64,000 nt of DNA from assembly GCF_019970065.1 (NCBI RefSeq), contig NZ_JAHXYH010000004.1, positions 1 through 64,000 of the forward strand. The letters run 5' to 3'. Made by a program: the position numbers and the translations under genes. The stretch comes from Chryseobacterium sp. OSA05B (GTDB taxonomy: Bacteria > Bacteroidota > Bacteroidia > Flavobacteriales > Weeksellaceae). Each line of letters opens with the position of its first letter. Within the stretch, counting starts at the first letter, position 1. A model generated the notes under the pieces. The model was not told the DNA's origin. It saw only the letters and a list, made by a program, of their open reading frames with translations, and made no database searches. Positions 9,357 through 21,699 of this stretch are shown in pieces.

Positions 9357-9379
9357 GCTTAAAGCATATTGCTTTAAGC
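9357..9379 (+). repeat. Palindrome in the secA leader
   Basis: GCTTAAAGCA (9357-9366) pairs perfectly with TGCTTTAAGC (9370-9379) around a TAT loop, 16 bases before the secA ATG. A smaller hairpin, ACACG/CGTGT, lies just upstream. The same gctttaagca word occurs in the preceding terminator. No T run follows, so it is not an ordinary terminator. Confidence 0.5.
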
Positions 9380-9395
9380 ATAAAGCAAAAAATTT

Positions 9396-12470
<3,075 letters not shown>

Positions 12471-12493
12471 GGAATTAATAATAAAATCTCATA

Positions 12494-12530
12494 AAAACCC
12501 CGCTTCAGCACCGACTGAAGCGGGGTTTTG
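12494..12530 (+). terminator. Strong terminator after secA
   Basis: A perfect 15-bp stem (12494-12508 with 12515-12529) has a 6-base loop. The A and T tracts on its two sides would let it act in both directions. Confidence 0.85.
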
Positions 12531-12598
12531 TTATTCAGTGCTTAATGAATTCATGATAAATATCAATTCTGTTATTTATTTAGAACAATTAAAAACAA

Positions 12599-12606
12599 TA
12601 TATTTG
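12599..12606 (+). promoter_or_regulatory. -7 promoter element for the TonB receptor block
   Basis: TATATTTG matches TAnnTTTG and lies 18 bases before the ATG of the first receptor. No Fur-like inverted repeat is obvious to the eye. Confidence 0.5.
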
Positions 12607-12623
12607 CAAAAAATTTGACTTTC

Positions 12624-14834
12624 ATGAAACATGTACTGATCTGTGCCTCATTGCTGGGTTCTCTACTGGTCTTTGCCCAAGAAAAGGATTCAACAGCCTT
12701 AAAAAGCATTGATGAAGTGATCATCAAAACCTATGTCAAAAAAGACAGTGAATATTCTAACAAAATGCCTTTAAAAGCGATAGAAGATCCACAGGTATAT
12801 TCTTCAATTGATAAGAGTATTTTAGAGAACCAATTATTGTTTACTGTAGATGATGCTTTCAGAAATGTTGCCGGAGCACAGAAAATGTGGAGTGCTACCA
12901 ACAGAGCCGGGGACGGTGGAATCTATCTGAACTTAAGAGGTTTTGTGGCCGGAAATTCTATCAGAAATGGTATGGTCGCACCAATAACTACTTCTATGGA
13001 TGCGATTAACGTAGAAAGAATAGAAGTATTGAAGGGGCCTTCTGCTACTCTATTTGGAAGTAATGTAACTTCGTATGGAGGGGTAGTGAACAGAGTAACT
13101 AAAAAGCCATTCGAAACGCTTGCAGGAGCGGTTTCATTAGCGGGAGGAAGCTATAATTATTATAGAGTTCAGGCTGACGTAAATACTCCAATAACCAAAG
13201 ATAAAAAATTATTATTCAGATTAAATACTGCGTATACCAATCAGGGGACTTTCCAGAAAACAAATGCTAAGAATGAGTTTTATGCATTCACTCCTTCCAT
13301 TACCTATCGTCCAACAGACAATTTAGAGATTAATGCAGAATTGGAAATGTTTGAGACCAATTCCTATCCTGAGACCGCCTTTTTCTTTTATGTGCCAAGT
13401 GCACAGCTGGGAGCAGACAACATGGACAAACTTGAAAAATTAGGTTATAATTATAAACAGACATATGTAGGTGACGGGCTGAAAACCACTGGAAAAGCCA
13501 GAAACTTTTTCGGACAGGTTAACTATAAAATTAATGAGCATATCAAATCATCTACTAATGTAAGTACTTCTTATTCCAATTCAGATGGCTTCAACCCTTA
13601 CTTCTATTTTGCACCGAAAGGAGCGGTCACTCTAAACCCAAATGATACAGAATTGGGTGTAGTTCGAGCAGACCAGTCTACCAGAGACAGTAAAAGGACC
13701 TACTTACAGCTTCAGCAGAATTTCAATTTTGATTTTAATATCGGAAGTGTAAGAAACAGAACGGTTGCAGGATTCGATTATATGAGAATGAATGACAATC
13801 AGTATTTTATGTTTACCAATTTTGACTGGGTTTCATTTAATGCTCCTGATTATTCCAATATGAACGGACAGACATTGTCTGCCATGTACAGCAATCTTCA
13901 AAATCAGCCTGATTTTGCAAAAAACAACACCTATATCAGTACAGGAAAGAAAGATACTTACAGTGGTTATATTTCCAACGTAATTACTCCAGTACAAGGG
14001 CTTAATATTTTGACATCATTACGATATGAAAGCTCTAATTTTAAAGGAGGGCAAATAGGACAGAATATAGCAGATGCATATACCCAAGCCGCATGGTCTC
14101 CAAAATTCGGAATCGTCTATCAGATCGTTCCTGAACAGGTATCCGTTTTTGGAAATTACCAGAACAGCTTTACAAGCAACGGTTATTATATTTCAGACGC
14201 GGCTTCAAACCTTAAGCTATCAGATCCTGAAAGAGCCAATCAGTTTGAAGGAGGTATTAAAACCAATCTTTTGAAAGGAAGAATTACCACAACATTAAGT
14301 TACTATAATATCAAAGTAAAAAATACCCTTCTCAATACCGGTGAATTTGTTCAGTCTACAGGAAAAGCAATCCAAAATCAGGCTGGTTTATTAAGAAGCC
14401 AGGGAGTAGAATTAGAAGCCAATGCATATCTGGTAAAAGGGTTCTCTGTAATTGCAGGGGTGAGCTATAATGATATGAAATACACGGAAGCTGATGCTAC
14501 TGTAGTAGGAAGAAGACCTGCAACAGCTTCATCTCCGTGGTTAGTGAACTTTAACGCCAGCTACCAGTTTCTGGACGGAAACTTAAAAGGCTTAGGATTC
14601 GGAGTTGGAGGAAACTACGCGAGTGACAACAAAATTGTCAACTCTACGACGATGGGAACTTTCATCCTTCCAAAATATCTGGTCTTGAATGCGAATGCCT
14701 TCTATGATACCAAAAAATTCAGAATCGGGGTAAAAGTAGACAATTTCACCAGTGAACATTACTGGAATGGTTTTACGACTGCAAATGCACAGCCTCTGGC
14801 TAATGTAGTTGGAAGTTTCACTTATAAATTCTAA
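12624..14834 (+). CDS. TonB-dependent siderophore receptor
   Basis: 736 residues from the ATG at 12624; a TTG three codons upstream is less likely. The signal peptide (KHVLICASLLGSLLVFAQ) is followed by a TonB-box-like IDEVIIKTY. The plug domain carries the typical RGF and VLKGPSATLFG words, and GGVVNRVTKKP marks the siderophore-receptor subfamily. The outer-membrane beta-barrel ends in an aromatic residue (SFTYKF), as required for BAM insertion. It would import a ferric siderophore or similar chelate using TonB energy. The second receptor starts 19 bases downstream, so they form an operon. The specific ligand cannot be read from sequence. Confidence 0.9.
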   Translation: MKHVLICASLLGSLLVFAQEKDSTALKSIDEVIIKTYVKKDSEYSNKMPLKAIEDPQVYSSIDKSILENQLLFTVDDAFRNVAGAQKMWSATNRAGDGGIYLNLRGFVAGNSIRNGMVAPITTSMDAINVERIEVLKGPSATLFGSNVTSYGGVVNRVTKKPFETLAGAVSLAGGSYNYYRVQADVNTPITKDKKLLFRLNTAYTNQGTFQKTNAKNEFYAFTPSITYRPTDNLEINAELEMFETNSYPETAFFFYVPSAQLGADNMDKLEKLGYNYKQTYVGDGLKTTGKARNFFGQVNYKINEHIKSSTNVSTSYSNSDGFNPYFYFAPKGAVTLNPNDTELGVVRADQSTRDSKRTYLQLQQNFNFDFNIGSVRNRTVAGFDYMRMNDNQYFMFTNFDWVSFNAPDYSNMNGQTLSAMYSNLQNQPDFAKNNTYISTGKKDTYSGYISNVITPVQGLNILTSLRYESSNFKGGQIGQNIADAYTQAAWSPKFGIVYQIVPEQVSVFGNYQNSFTSNGYYISDAASNLKLSDPERANQFEGGIKTNLLKGRITTTLSYYNIKVKNTLLNTGEFVQSTGKAIQNQAGLLRSQGVELEANAYLVKGFSVIAGVSYNDMKYTEADATVVGRRPATASSPWLVNFNASYQFLDGNLKGLGFGVGGNYASDNKIVNSTTMGTFILPKYLVLNANAFYDTKKFRIGVKVDNFTSEHYWNGFTTANAQPLANVVGSFTYKF

Positions 14835-14853
14835 TTCAAACACTACTTAAACA

Positions 14854-16998
14854 ATGAAAAGAATAACGATAGGAGCAGCATTACTAACATCCATATTAGC
14901 TTTAGCTCAGGAAAAAGACACTATTAAATCTAATGACATCGAAGAAGTTGTTGTCAACGGAAGATACTATCAGAAATATAAACTTAACGAGGTGTCGGGA
15001 TCATTAAGATTACAAACCCCGATTATTGAACTTCCACAAAACGTACAATCCATCAGTGGCCAGGTTTTGAATGACCAGATCACTTTAAATATGTCTGAAG
15101 GAATTGTCCGTAACGTAAGTGGAGCCAGAAAAGTAGAACACTGGGATAATGTTTATTCTAACGTTTTCATGAGAGGAGCAAGTATCGCCACCTATATGAA
15201 CGGAATGAATGTCTCTTCTACGTGGGGACCTATCAATCCTGACGCGTCTATTATTGACAGGATAGAGTTTGTAAAAGGACCGGCAGGATTCATGGGATCT
15301 ATGGGTGATCCTGCAGGATTTTACAATGTAGTAACAAAAAAACCAACAGGAAAATTTGCCAACAGTGTAAGGTTCACAACTGGAAGCTACAATCTTTTCA
15401 GAGGAGAAGCAGATCTTGACGGCGTTATCGTGAAAGATGGTGTTTTGGATTATCGTTTAAACCTAATGGGTAGTTCCAACAAATCATGGTCAGAAAATGA
15501 TAAGACCAGCAAAATTATCATCGCTCCGTCTATTACTTTCAGACCTACAAAAACAACAACATTCACAGCACAGTATAACTATCAGTTTTTAAAATTCAAC
15601 CAGCCGGGAGCGTATTTAATGTCTAATGACGGTTATGCTTCATTAAATGTTCATACTAACTTTAACGACCCAAACTTCAAAAAAACAGAAGTGAAGGATC
15701 AGAGCTTATTCTTAACCCTGGATCAGAAATTATTCAAAGACTGGGTTTGGAGTACACAGTATGCCTACATGGATATGAACTATGACGGTGGTTCATGGTG
15801 GGGAGGATTTTATGGCTCAAACCCAAATATTCTCAGTAGATCTTTAAGCAACTGGCAGGCTCTCGGAAAAAACAATATATTCCAGACCTATGTGAGAGGA
15901 AGTTTAGAAACAGGAAATATTACGCATAAAATCATTGCCGGATTCGATTACGGGAATAGAAAATACCAGGCTGACTTCTCTTATTTAGGAGATGGAGGAT
16001 CAATTGATATTTATAATATTGCTTACGGTGTAAACCCAAATACACTGCCTCCCGAAAGTGCTTACTATCTAAACAGAAATGCTACTTATTATAATGATCA
16101 GGGAGTGAAATATACTTCTTATTATGCTCAGGATCAAATAGGAATGCTTAATAATAAGTTACGTATTACACTGGCAGGAAGATATACAAACGGAACTACA
16201 TTCTCAGGATATCCTAATTTAGATCCAATAAAAGCTGATCAAGCCGGAGAATTCACTCCAAGAGTGGGTGCCAGCTACTCTATTAAAGATGATTTTTCAG
16301 TCTATGGAGTTTTTGATAAAACGTTTGCGCCTCAGTCTGCAACGGGGATTAACGGATCTTCAATTACGGATCCTTTAAAAGGACAGAATATTGAGTTTGG
16401 ACTAAAAAAAGACTGGATGGGAGGAAAATGGAACTCTACCGTTGCAGTATATGAAATCCGAAGAAAAAACATTTTGGTTGCCGGAAATTCAAATGACAAC
16501 AACGGAAATGCTTTTATGATTCCAACCGGAGAACAAAGATCACGTGGTTTTGAAGCCGATATTAAAGGAGAAATTGTAAAAGGATTGAACATTGTGGTAA
16601 ACTATGCATATACAGATGCCAAAACAATCAAAGATTCCGATGCAAGCAGAATAGGAGTACAATCTCCCGGAAATGCTAAAAACGTACAAAACACCTGGTT
16701 AAGCTACAGATTTGAACATGGTAATCTGAAAGGATTCGGTATTTCTGCAGGATATCAGTATCAGGGAGGAAGACAGTCCTGGTTCGGGACAACCGCAAAA
16801 TATGACCAGAGTCTGGAAGACTACTTTGACACCAACTTCGGGATCTCTTATGTAGCTAAAAAATTCGATGTTAATCTATTGCTGAACAATGTTCTGAACA
16901 GAAAGCTTTACAGCGGTTACAGATCAGATGACGGTTCGTACGCATGGATCTACAATGCTCCGCGTAACTGGAGACTATCAATAGGATATAAATTTTAA
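14854..16998 (+). CDS. TonB-dependent siderophore receptor (second copy)
   Basis: 714 residues. Signal peptide (MKRITIGAALLTSILALAQ), TonB-box-like IEEVVVNGRY, plug domain with FVKGPAGFMGSMGDPAGF and VVTKKPTGK, then a 22-strand-type barrel ending RLSIGYKF. It belongs to the same siderophore-receptor subfamily as its upstream neighbour but is clearly divergent, so the two probably take different ligands. A C(UUCG)G-capped terminator lies between it and the PepSY gene. That arrangement should make receptor transcripts more abundant than the downstream membrane protein (inference). Confidence 0.9.
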   Translation: MKRITIGAALLTSILALAQEKDTIKSNDIEEVVVNGRYYQKYKLNEVSGSLRLQTPIIELPQNVQSISGQVLNDQITLNMSEGIVRNVSGARKVEHWDNVYSNVFMRGASIATYMNGMNVSSTWGPINPDASIIDRIEFVKGPAGFMGSMGDPAGFYNVVTKKPTGKFANSVRFTTGSYNLFRGEADLDGVIVKDGVLDYRLNLMGSSNKSWSENDKTSKIIIAPSITFRPTKTTTFTAQYNYQFLKFNQPGAYLMSNDGYASLNVHTNFNDPNFKKTEVKDQSLFLTLDQKLFKDWVWSTQYAYMDMNYDGGSWWGGFYGSNPNILSRSLSNWQALGKNNIFQTYVRGSLETGNITHKIIAGFDYGNRKYQADFSYLGDGGSIDIYNIAYGVNPNTLPPESAYYLNRNATYYNDQGVKYTSYYAQDQIGMLNNKLRITLAGRYTNGTTFSGYPNLDPIKADQAGEFTPRVGASYSIKDDFSVYGVFDKTFAPQSATGINGSSITDPLKGQNIEFGLKKDWMGGKWNSTVAVYEIRRKNILVAGNSNDNNGNAFMIPTGEQRSRGFEADIKGEIVKGLNIVVNYAYTDAKTIKDSDASRIGVQSPGNAKNVQNTWLSYRFEHGNLKGFGISAGYQYQGGRQSWFGTTAKYDQSLEDYFDTNFGISYVAKKFDVNLLLNNVLNRKLYSGYRSDDGSYAWIYNAPRNWRLSIGYKF

Positions 16999-17004
16999 AT
17001 AATC

Positions 17005-17035
17005 AAAAGTTAGCCTCTTCGGAGGTTAACTTTTT
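17005..17035 (+). terminator. Intra-operon terminator with UUCG loop
   Basis: A 13-bp stem (17005-17017 with 17022-17034, one G-T pair) is closed by a C(TTCG)G loop and ends in a T5 run. It stops only 4 bases before the PepSY start codon. It could act as a partial terminator that lowers downstream expression. Confidence 0.7.
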
Positions 17036-17038
17036 GCT

Positions 17039-18235
17039 ATGAAGAAAAAGCACCCCCATAAAAAGAAAGTTTCTTTTACAAAAAAATGGTCTGCCAAACT
17101 GCATTTGTGGTTTGGTTTATCCGTTGGTATCATTGTCTTTATCGTTTCGCTTACCGGAACGCTGTATGTTTTTAAAGACGAAATACAGAACAGTCTCCGA
17201 AAAGAAGCTATGTATGTGAAGGAAATCACCGCCTCTCCCCTTTCTATAGCCATCCTGAAGGAAAAGGTTAGTCTGGAGCTCAATGAAAAGTTTCCGTTGA
17301 ATGCCGTGGAAATTTCTTTGGATAAAAATAGATCTTACCGTTTTTCTTACTACGAAAAAAATAAAAAAGGCTGGAATTATTTTGAAGAAGTTAAAATCAA
17401 TAAGCTCGTCTATGTAGATCAGTACACCGGAAAAATTCTGGCTGTTTATAACGAAAAATACAATTTTTTCAACATCCTGAAATACATCCACTGGAGCCTT
17501 CTTCTGAATTCCGAATGGGGAAAATACGTCGTAGGAATTCCTACCGTCCTGTTTATTTTCATGCTCATTACCGGAATTGTATTGTGGTGGCCAAAAAACA
17601 AAAAAGCAAGAAAAGGCCGCTTCTGGTTCAGCTGGGAAAATGTAAAAACATGGAAACGTAAAAACTATGACCTTCATAATGTATTAGGTTTCTACGCTTC
17701 ATTTTTCGCCTTACTGATCAGCATTACAGGGATCTATTTTGCTTATCCGTATGTAAAAAACACGTTCAATCTTGCTTTGTCAGGATCTTTGGAACAGCCG
17801 AAAGAAAAAGAAATCAAATCTCCGGACTCTCTGATGGCTAAAAACCCTTCAGTATATGATCTTACAGCTCAGGAAACGAGAAAACTTTATGCTCACTCTT
17901 CCAGTTTCAGAATTCCACTGAACGGAAAAAATAAAAAAGGAAAAGAATTAAAGAATATCCCCGTGACCATATACGGAGAGGAGGGACGCTTCAGCGAAAG
18001 AAGTTCATTGGTCTTTGACAATTATTCAGGAAAACTGCTGGCTGAAAAACCTCATCAGAAACTGAACAACGCGGAAAAATACGCCAATGCCAATTACGAC
18101 ATCCATACAGGCTCCTACTTTGGATTGTTTGGAAAAATTTTATGGTTCATTACCGGACTCATCTGTACTTCACTTCCTGTCACAGGATTTCTTGTATGGT
18201 GGGGGAAACAAAAAAAACAAGGAAAGAAAATATAA
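17039..18235 (+). CDS. PepSY-associated TM helix protein
   Basis: 398 residues with the PiuB/PepSY_TM layout. After a Lys/His-rich start comes a helix at about 23-44 (LWFGLSVGIIVFIVSLTGTLYVFKDE). A periplasmic PepSY-like segment follows, then helices near 165-185, 215-240 and 365-385. Conserved histidines lie at helix ends (KLHLW, YIHWSLLL, YDLHNVLGF, NYDIHTG). Proteins of this family accompany siderophore receptors, and some act as inner-membrane heme-containing reductases of ferric siderophores. The His pattern fits heme binding (inference). The next receptor ATG overlaps its stop (TAATG), so translation is coupled. Confidence 0.85.
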   Translation: MKKKHPHKKKVSFTKKWSAKLHLWFGLSVGIIVFIVSLTGTLYVFKDEIQNSLRKEAMYVKEITASPLSIAILKEKVSLELNEKFPLNAVEISLDKNRSYRFSYYEKNKKGWNYFEEVKINKLVYVDQYTGKILAVYNEKYNFFNILKYIHWSLLLNSEWGKYVVGIPTVLFIFMLITGIVLWWPKNKKARKGRFWFSWENVKTWKRKNYDLHNVLGFYASFFALLISITGIYFAYPYVKNTFNLALSGSLEQPKEKEIKSPDSLMAKNPSVYDLTAQETRKLYAHSSSFRIPLNGKNKKGKELKNIPVTIYGEEGRFSERSSLVFDNYSGKLLAEKPHQKLNNAEKYANANYDIHTGSYFGLFGKILWFITGLICTSLPVTGFLVWWGKQKKQGKKI

Positions 18236-20352
18236 TGAAAAAAGCGCTTTTATCAGCCGCATGCTTAGGCTCAGCAACTGTTTTTGCTCAGGTTAAAGAC
18301 AGCGTACAGACCAACAATGTGGACGAAGTCGTGATGACTGCTTCAAGAAAAAAAGAAAGTATCAAAGAAATACCTAGCTCAGTCACGATCGTTGCCGAAA
18401 AGCAGATCCAGTCTCAGTTGACCGTTAATTCCGATATCACCAGTATTCTTCAGTATACGGTTCCCAGTTTAGGAACCAACTCCGGGCAGACTTCCAACAC
18501 CGGACAGACTTTAAGAGGACGTCAGGTTCTTGTCCTTATTGATGGAATTCCCCAGTCTACTCCACTCAGAAACGGAGCAAGAGACATCAGGTCTATCGAT
18601 CCTTCAGTAATTGAAAGAATTGAGGTCATCAAAGGAGCATCGTCTATCTACGGAAACGGTGCAGATGGTGGAATCATCAACTATATCACGAGAAGAAGCA
18701 AATCCGATAAAACTATTTCAGGATTGACTCAGGTAGGTTTCACTGGCCAGTCTTATGGCGGAACTTTAGGAGTAAGAGCCAGCCAGCTTTTATCCGGAAA
18801 GGTGAATAAATTCGATTATGTTTTCTCTCTTGCCTATGAAAGAACAGGATACATGAAAGATGCAGACGGAGTAAGCCTTTCTCCAACCTACAGCACCGCA
18901 AAGATGGACAACTATAACGGAATGCTTAAAATAGGATATGATATCAACAAAGATCAAAGGATTGAAGCTTCTTACATCGGATATTCCTCCAGATCTGACC
19001 TCAGCTTAGGATTGGTAACCGGAAAATATGGCATTAAACCGACGATTGGAGAAGGTGTAGGAAAAAACCTTGAAACAACTCCTCAGGGAACTCCTAAAAA
19101 CCATAATTTCAGGATCAATTACGATAATCAAAATCTATTCTGGGGAACCACTTCACTGAATTTTAATGCCTATATGCAGGATTTCAAGACAGTGTATGGA
19201 TACAGTGACACATTCTTCGGAGGAGGACAGTCCAATGTAATCTCTAAAAAATACGGAGCCAGAATTAACTTTGACACCAAACTTTGGAACGCTCAGAATT
19301 CACAGGCTGAAATCATGTACGGAATGGATATCCTTAATGACCAGACAGTACAGAAACTGGAAGACGGCCGCTACTGGACACCGGACATGAATATGACCAA
19401 CCTGGCCCCTTTCCTGTTGGTTAAAGTTGATTTATTAAAGAAACTGACCATCAAAGGAGGTCTTCGCTACGAAAACATGAGTGTCAACGTAGGAGATTTC
19501 AATACCCTTTCTTCCGTTAAAAGTGACGGAACCTTTACCACAAGTATTTTCGTGACCGGAGGAAAGCTCAAATATAATGCATTGGTAGCCAATTTAGGGA
19601 TACGTTACAACGTTGAACCTTTCTTAAACCTGTTCGGAAGCTTTTCACAATCCTACTCAATCAACGAGCTGGGAAGAATTCTGAGAACATCTACTCAGGG
19701 AACCATTCAGAGTCTTGAGACCAAACCGATCATCGTCAACAACTATGAATTTGGTGCTACAGGACAAATCTCAAAGTGGGTCAACTATGAGATCACTTCT
19801 TATGTAAGTACTTCAAAGCTGGGTGCTTCATTTGTACAGAGTGCAGACAGGGCATTAACCATTCAGAGATCACCGGAAATTGTGTACGGGGTTGAAGGAT
19901 TCCTTCATTTCACGCCGACCAGATGGGTTAATTTCGGAGGAAGCTACAGCTGGATGGAAGGAATCACTTCCGTAAAAGATGACGGAGATTACTCAGCAAA
20001 AATCAACAACAGCAGAATTTCTGCACCTAAAGTTCTTGCATACGTTCAGTTCAGACCTATCCCTGCATTATCCGTTGGTCTTGATATGCTGCATGCCTTT
20101 GAACAGGACAGATTCCAGCCTAATGCAAAAACAGGATTGTACTTGTACGGAGAAGGTTATGTTCCTGATTATACTATTTTTAACTTTAAAGCAAGTTATG
20201 AAGTCAATAGAAACTGGAAGGTTTCTTTAGGGGTAGAAAACGTGTTCAACAAAATGTATCAGCCGGCTATTGCATGGTGGTCTGCACGTGACAGCGAATT
20301 CGTGAATTCATTGGGAGCGAGAGGTACTGCAATGATTGAGTACAAATTTTAA
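18235..20352 (+). CDS. TonB-dependent receptor (third)
   Basis: 705 residues from the ATG at 18235, which overlaps the previous stop codon by one base. The longer frame upstream belongs to the PepSY gene and carries no signal peptide. Signal peptide KKALLSAACLGSATVFAQ, TonB box VDEVVMTASRKK, plug domain with LRGRQVLVLIDGIPQST and IERIEVIKGASSIYGNGADGG, then a barrel ending MIEYKF. The plug resembles ferric-siderophore/colicin receptors of the FepA/IutA kind more than the two upstream receptors. It is translationally coupled to the first PepSY protein. Confidence 0.9.
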   Translation: MKKALLSAACLGSATVFAQVKDSVQTNNVDEVVMTASRKKESIKEIPSSVTIVAEKQIQSQLTVNSDITSILQYTVPSLGTNSGQTSNTGQTLRGRQVLVLIDGIPQSTPLRNGARDIRSIDPSVIERIEVIKGASSIYGNGADGGIINYITRRSKSDKTISGLTQVGFTGQSYGGTLGVRASQLLSGKVNKFDYVFSLAYERTGYMKDADGVSLSPTYSTAKMDNYNGMLKIGYDINKDQRIEASYIGYSSRSDLSLGLVTGKYGIKPTIGEGVGKNLETTPQGTPKNHNFRINYDNQNLFWGTTSLNFNAYMQDFKTVYGYSDTFFGGGQSNVISKKYGARINFDTKLWNAQNSQAEIMYGMDILNDQTVQKLEDGRYWTPDMNMTNLAPFLLVKVDLLKKLTIKGGLRYENMSVNVGDFNTLSSVKSDGTFTTSIFVTGGKLKYNALVANLGIRYNVEPFLNLFGSFSQSYSINELGRILRTSTQGTIQSLETKPIIVNNYEFGATGQISKWVNYEITSYVSTSKLGASFVQSADRALTIQRSPEIVYGVEGFLHFTPTRWVNFGGSYSWMEGITSVKDDGDYSAKINNSRISAPKVLAYVQFRPIPALSVGLDMLHAFEQDRFQPNAKTGLYLYGEGYVPDYTIFNFKASYEVNRNWKVSLGVENVFNKMYQPAIAWWSARDSEFVNSLGARGTAMIEYKF

Positions 20353-20376
20353 TTAAACTAAATAAAAAGTAAAACT

Positions 20377-20384
20377 TATCTTTG
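20377..20384 (+). promoter_or_regulatory. -7 element before the second PepSY gene
   Basis: TATCTTTG matches TAnnTTTG, 20 bases before the ATG. It suggests an internal promoter in addition to read-through from the receptor gene. Confidence 0.45.
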
Positions 20385-20403
20385 TGCTACTTTGAATTGA
20401 GAT

Positions 20404-21615
20404 ATGAAGAAAAAACATCATCATAAAAATAAGCCGGGTTTCTTTAAAAAATGGTCTGCCAAACTGCATTTGTGGTTTGGTCTGGGGATTGGTTTTCTGA
20501 TCTTTATCATTTCCATTACAGGAGCACTCTATGTTTTTAAAGACGAAATAGAAAACCTGACCAGAAAGGATGTGATCTTTCACAATGAACAGAATATAGA
20601 TCAGAAAAAGGTTCTTCCTATCCGACTGATGGAAAAGACCGTGGTGGAGCAGGTAAAAGAAAAATACCCGGTACACTGGGTTAACGTTCCTATTGACAAA
20701 AAGAGATCCTATGTATTTTACTGGTATGAGCACAATACGAAGGCCTGGAATTATTTTGAAGAACTTCCGGTCTATAAAGCAGCTTATGTAAATCCTTATA
20801 ACGGAAAAGTTCTAAGAGTCTATGATGAAAAGAACGGTTTTTTCAATATCGTAAAAATGATCCACTGGAGTTTCCTGTTGAAGCAGGACTGGGGACCTTA
20901 TGTAGTGGGAATCCCGGTCATCATTTTCCTGATCATGCTGATCACCGGAATTGTGCTTTGGTGGCCTAAAAACAAGGCAGCAAGAAAACAGCGTTTCTCA
21001 TTCAAATGGAAAAATATCAAAAGCTGGAAACGAAAGAATTATGACCTTCACAACATTTTAGGATTCTATTCATCCATCTTTGCTTTAATCTTTACCATCA
21101 CAGGACTGTTTTATGCCTATTTCGTGGTACAGGCGATGATCTACGTGATCTTCTCAGGCGGAGAAACGAAATATCCGGATTTTTCCCATATTAAAACCAA
21201 GGCTCCGATAGAATTAAGAACAGAAGGAACATTAGATAAAGTCATCAATACTGTTATTCTGAAATACCCGGATGCATTTGGTTTTGCCATTGATCTTGGC
21301 CATGAGCATATGGATGACCATGAGCACCCGAACTTTGAAGTGTATGTAAAACACCTTTCTTATTCTTACCACAAAAGCAGCAGCCTGATCTTTGATGAAA
21401 ACTCAGGAGCGCTTCTTCATACCCATGATCCAAAGGACAAAAACTTTGGGGAGAAAGCCGTCAATGCCAACTACGACATCCACGTTGGAGCCATTTTAGG
21501 ACTTCCTACAAAGATCATCGCATTTGTTGTCAGTCTGATCTGTGCATCACTGCCTGTGACAGGATTCATGATTTGGTGGGGAAGAAGAAAAAAGAAACCG
21601 GTAAAAACAGCGTAA
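20404..21615 (+). CDS. PepSY-associated TM helix protein (paralogue)
   Basis: 403 residues, clearly paralogous to the protein at 17039: same KKKHxHK start, FFKKWSAKLHLWFGL, WWPKNKxARK and NYDLHNILGFY. It has four membrane helices and the same conserved histidines, plus an extra His-rich loop (GHEHMDDHEHPNF, about residues 299-311) that could bind metal. Its place after the third receptor suggests one reductase per receptor. The receptor-PepSY pairing arose by tandem duplication (inference). Confidence 0.85.
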   Translation: MKKKHHHKNKPGFFKKWSAKLHLWFGLGIGFLIFIISITGALYVFKDEIENLTRKDVIFHNEQNIDQKKVLPIRLMEKTVVEQVKEKYPVHWVNVPIDKKRSYVFYWYEHNTKAWNYFEELPVYKAAYVNPYNGKVLRVYDEKNGFFNIVKMIHWSFLLKQDWGPYVVGIPVIIFLIMLITGIVLWWPKNKAARKQRFSFKWKNIKSWKRKNYDLHNILGFYSSIFALIFTITGLFYAYFVVQAMIYVIFSGGETKYPDFSHIKTKAPIELRTEGTLDKVINTVILKYPDAFGFAIDLGHEHMDDHEHPNFEVYVKHLSYSYHKSSSLIFDENSGALLHTHDPKDKNFGEKAVNANYDIHVGAILGLPTKIIAFVVSLICASLPVTGFMIWWGRRKKKPVKTA

Positions 21616-21699
21616 AAGTTTTTTAAATAAAAGTTTTGTTAATAATCCATTAATACAATCTTTTTTATAATTTTAACCCTTTAGAATTTATAAATAGAA

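Noticed and set aside
18142..18234. N-terminal extension of the third TonB receptor
   Set aside because: It lies inside the PepSY gene, and the signal peptide starts exactly at the ATG at 18235.
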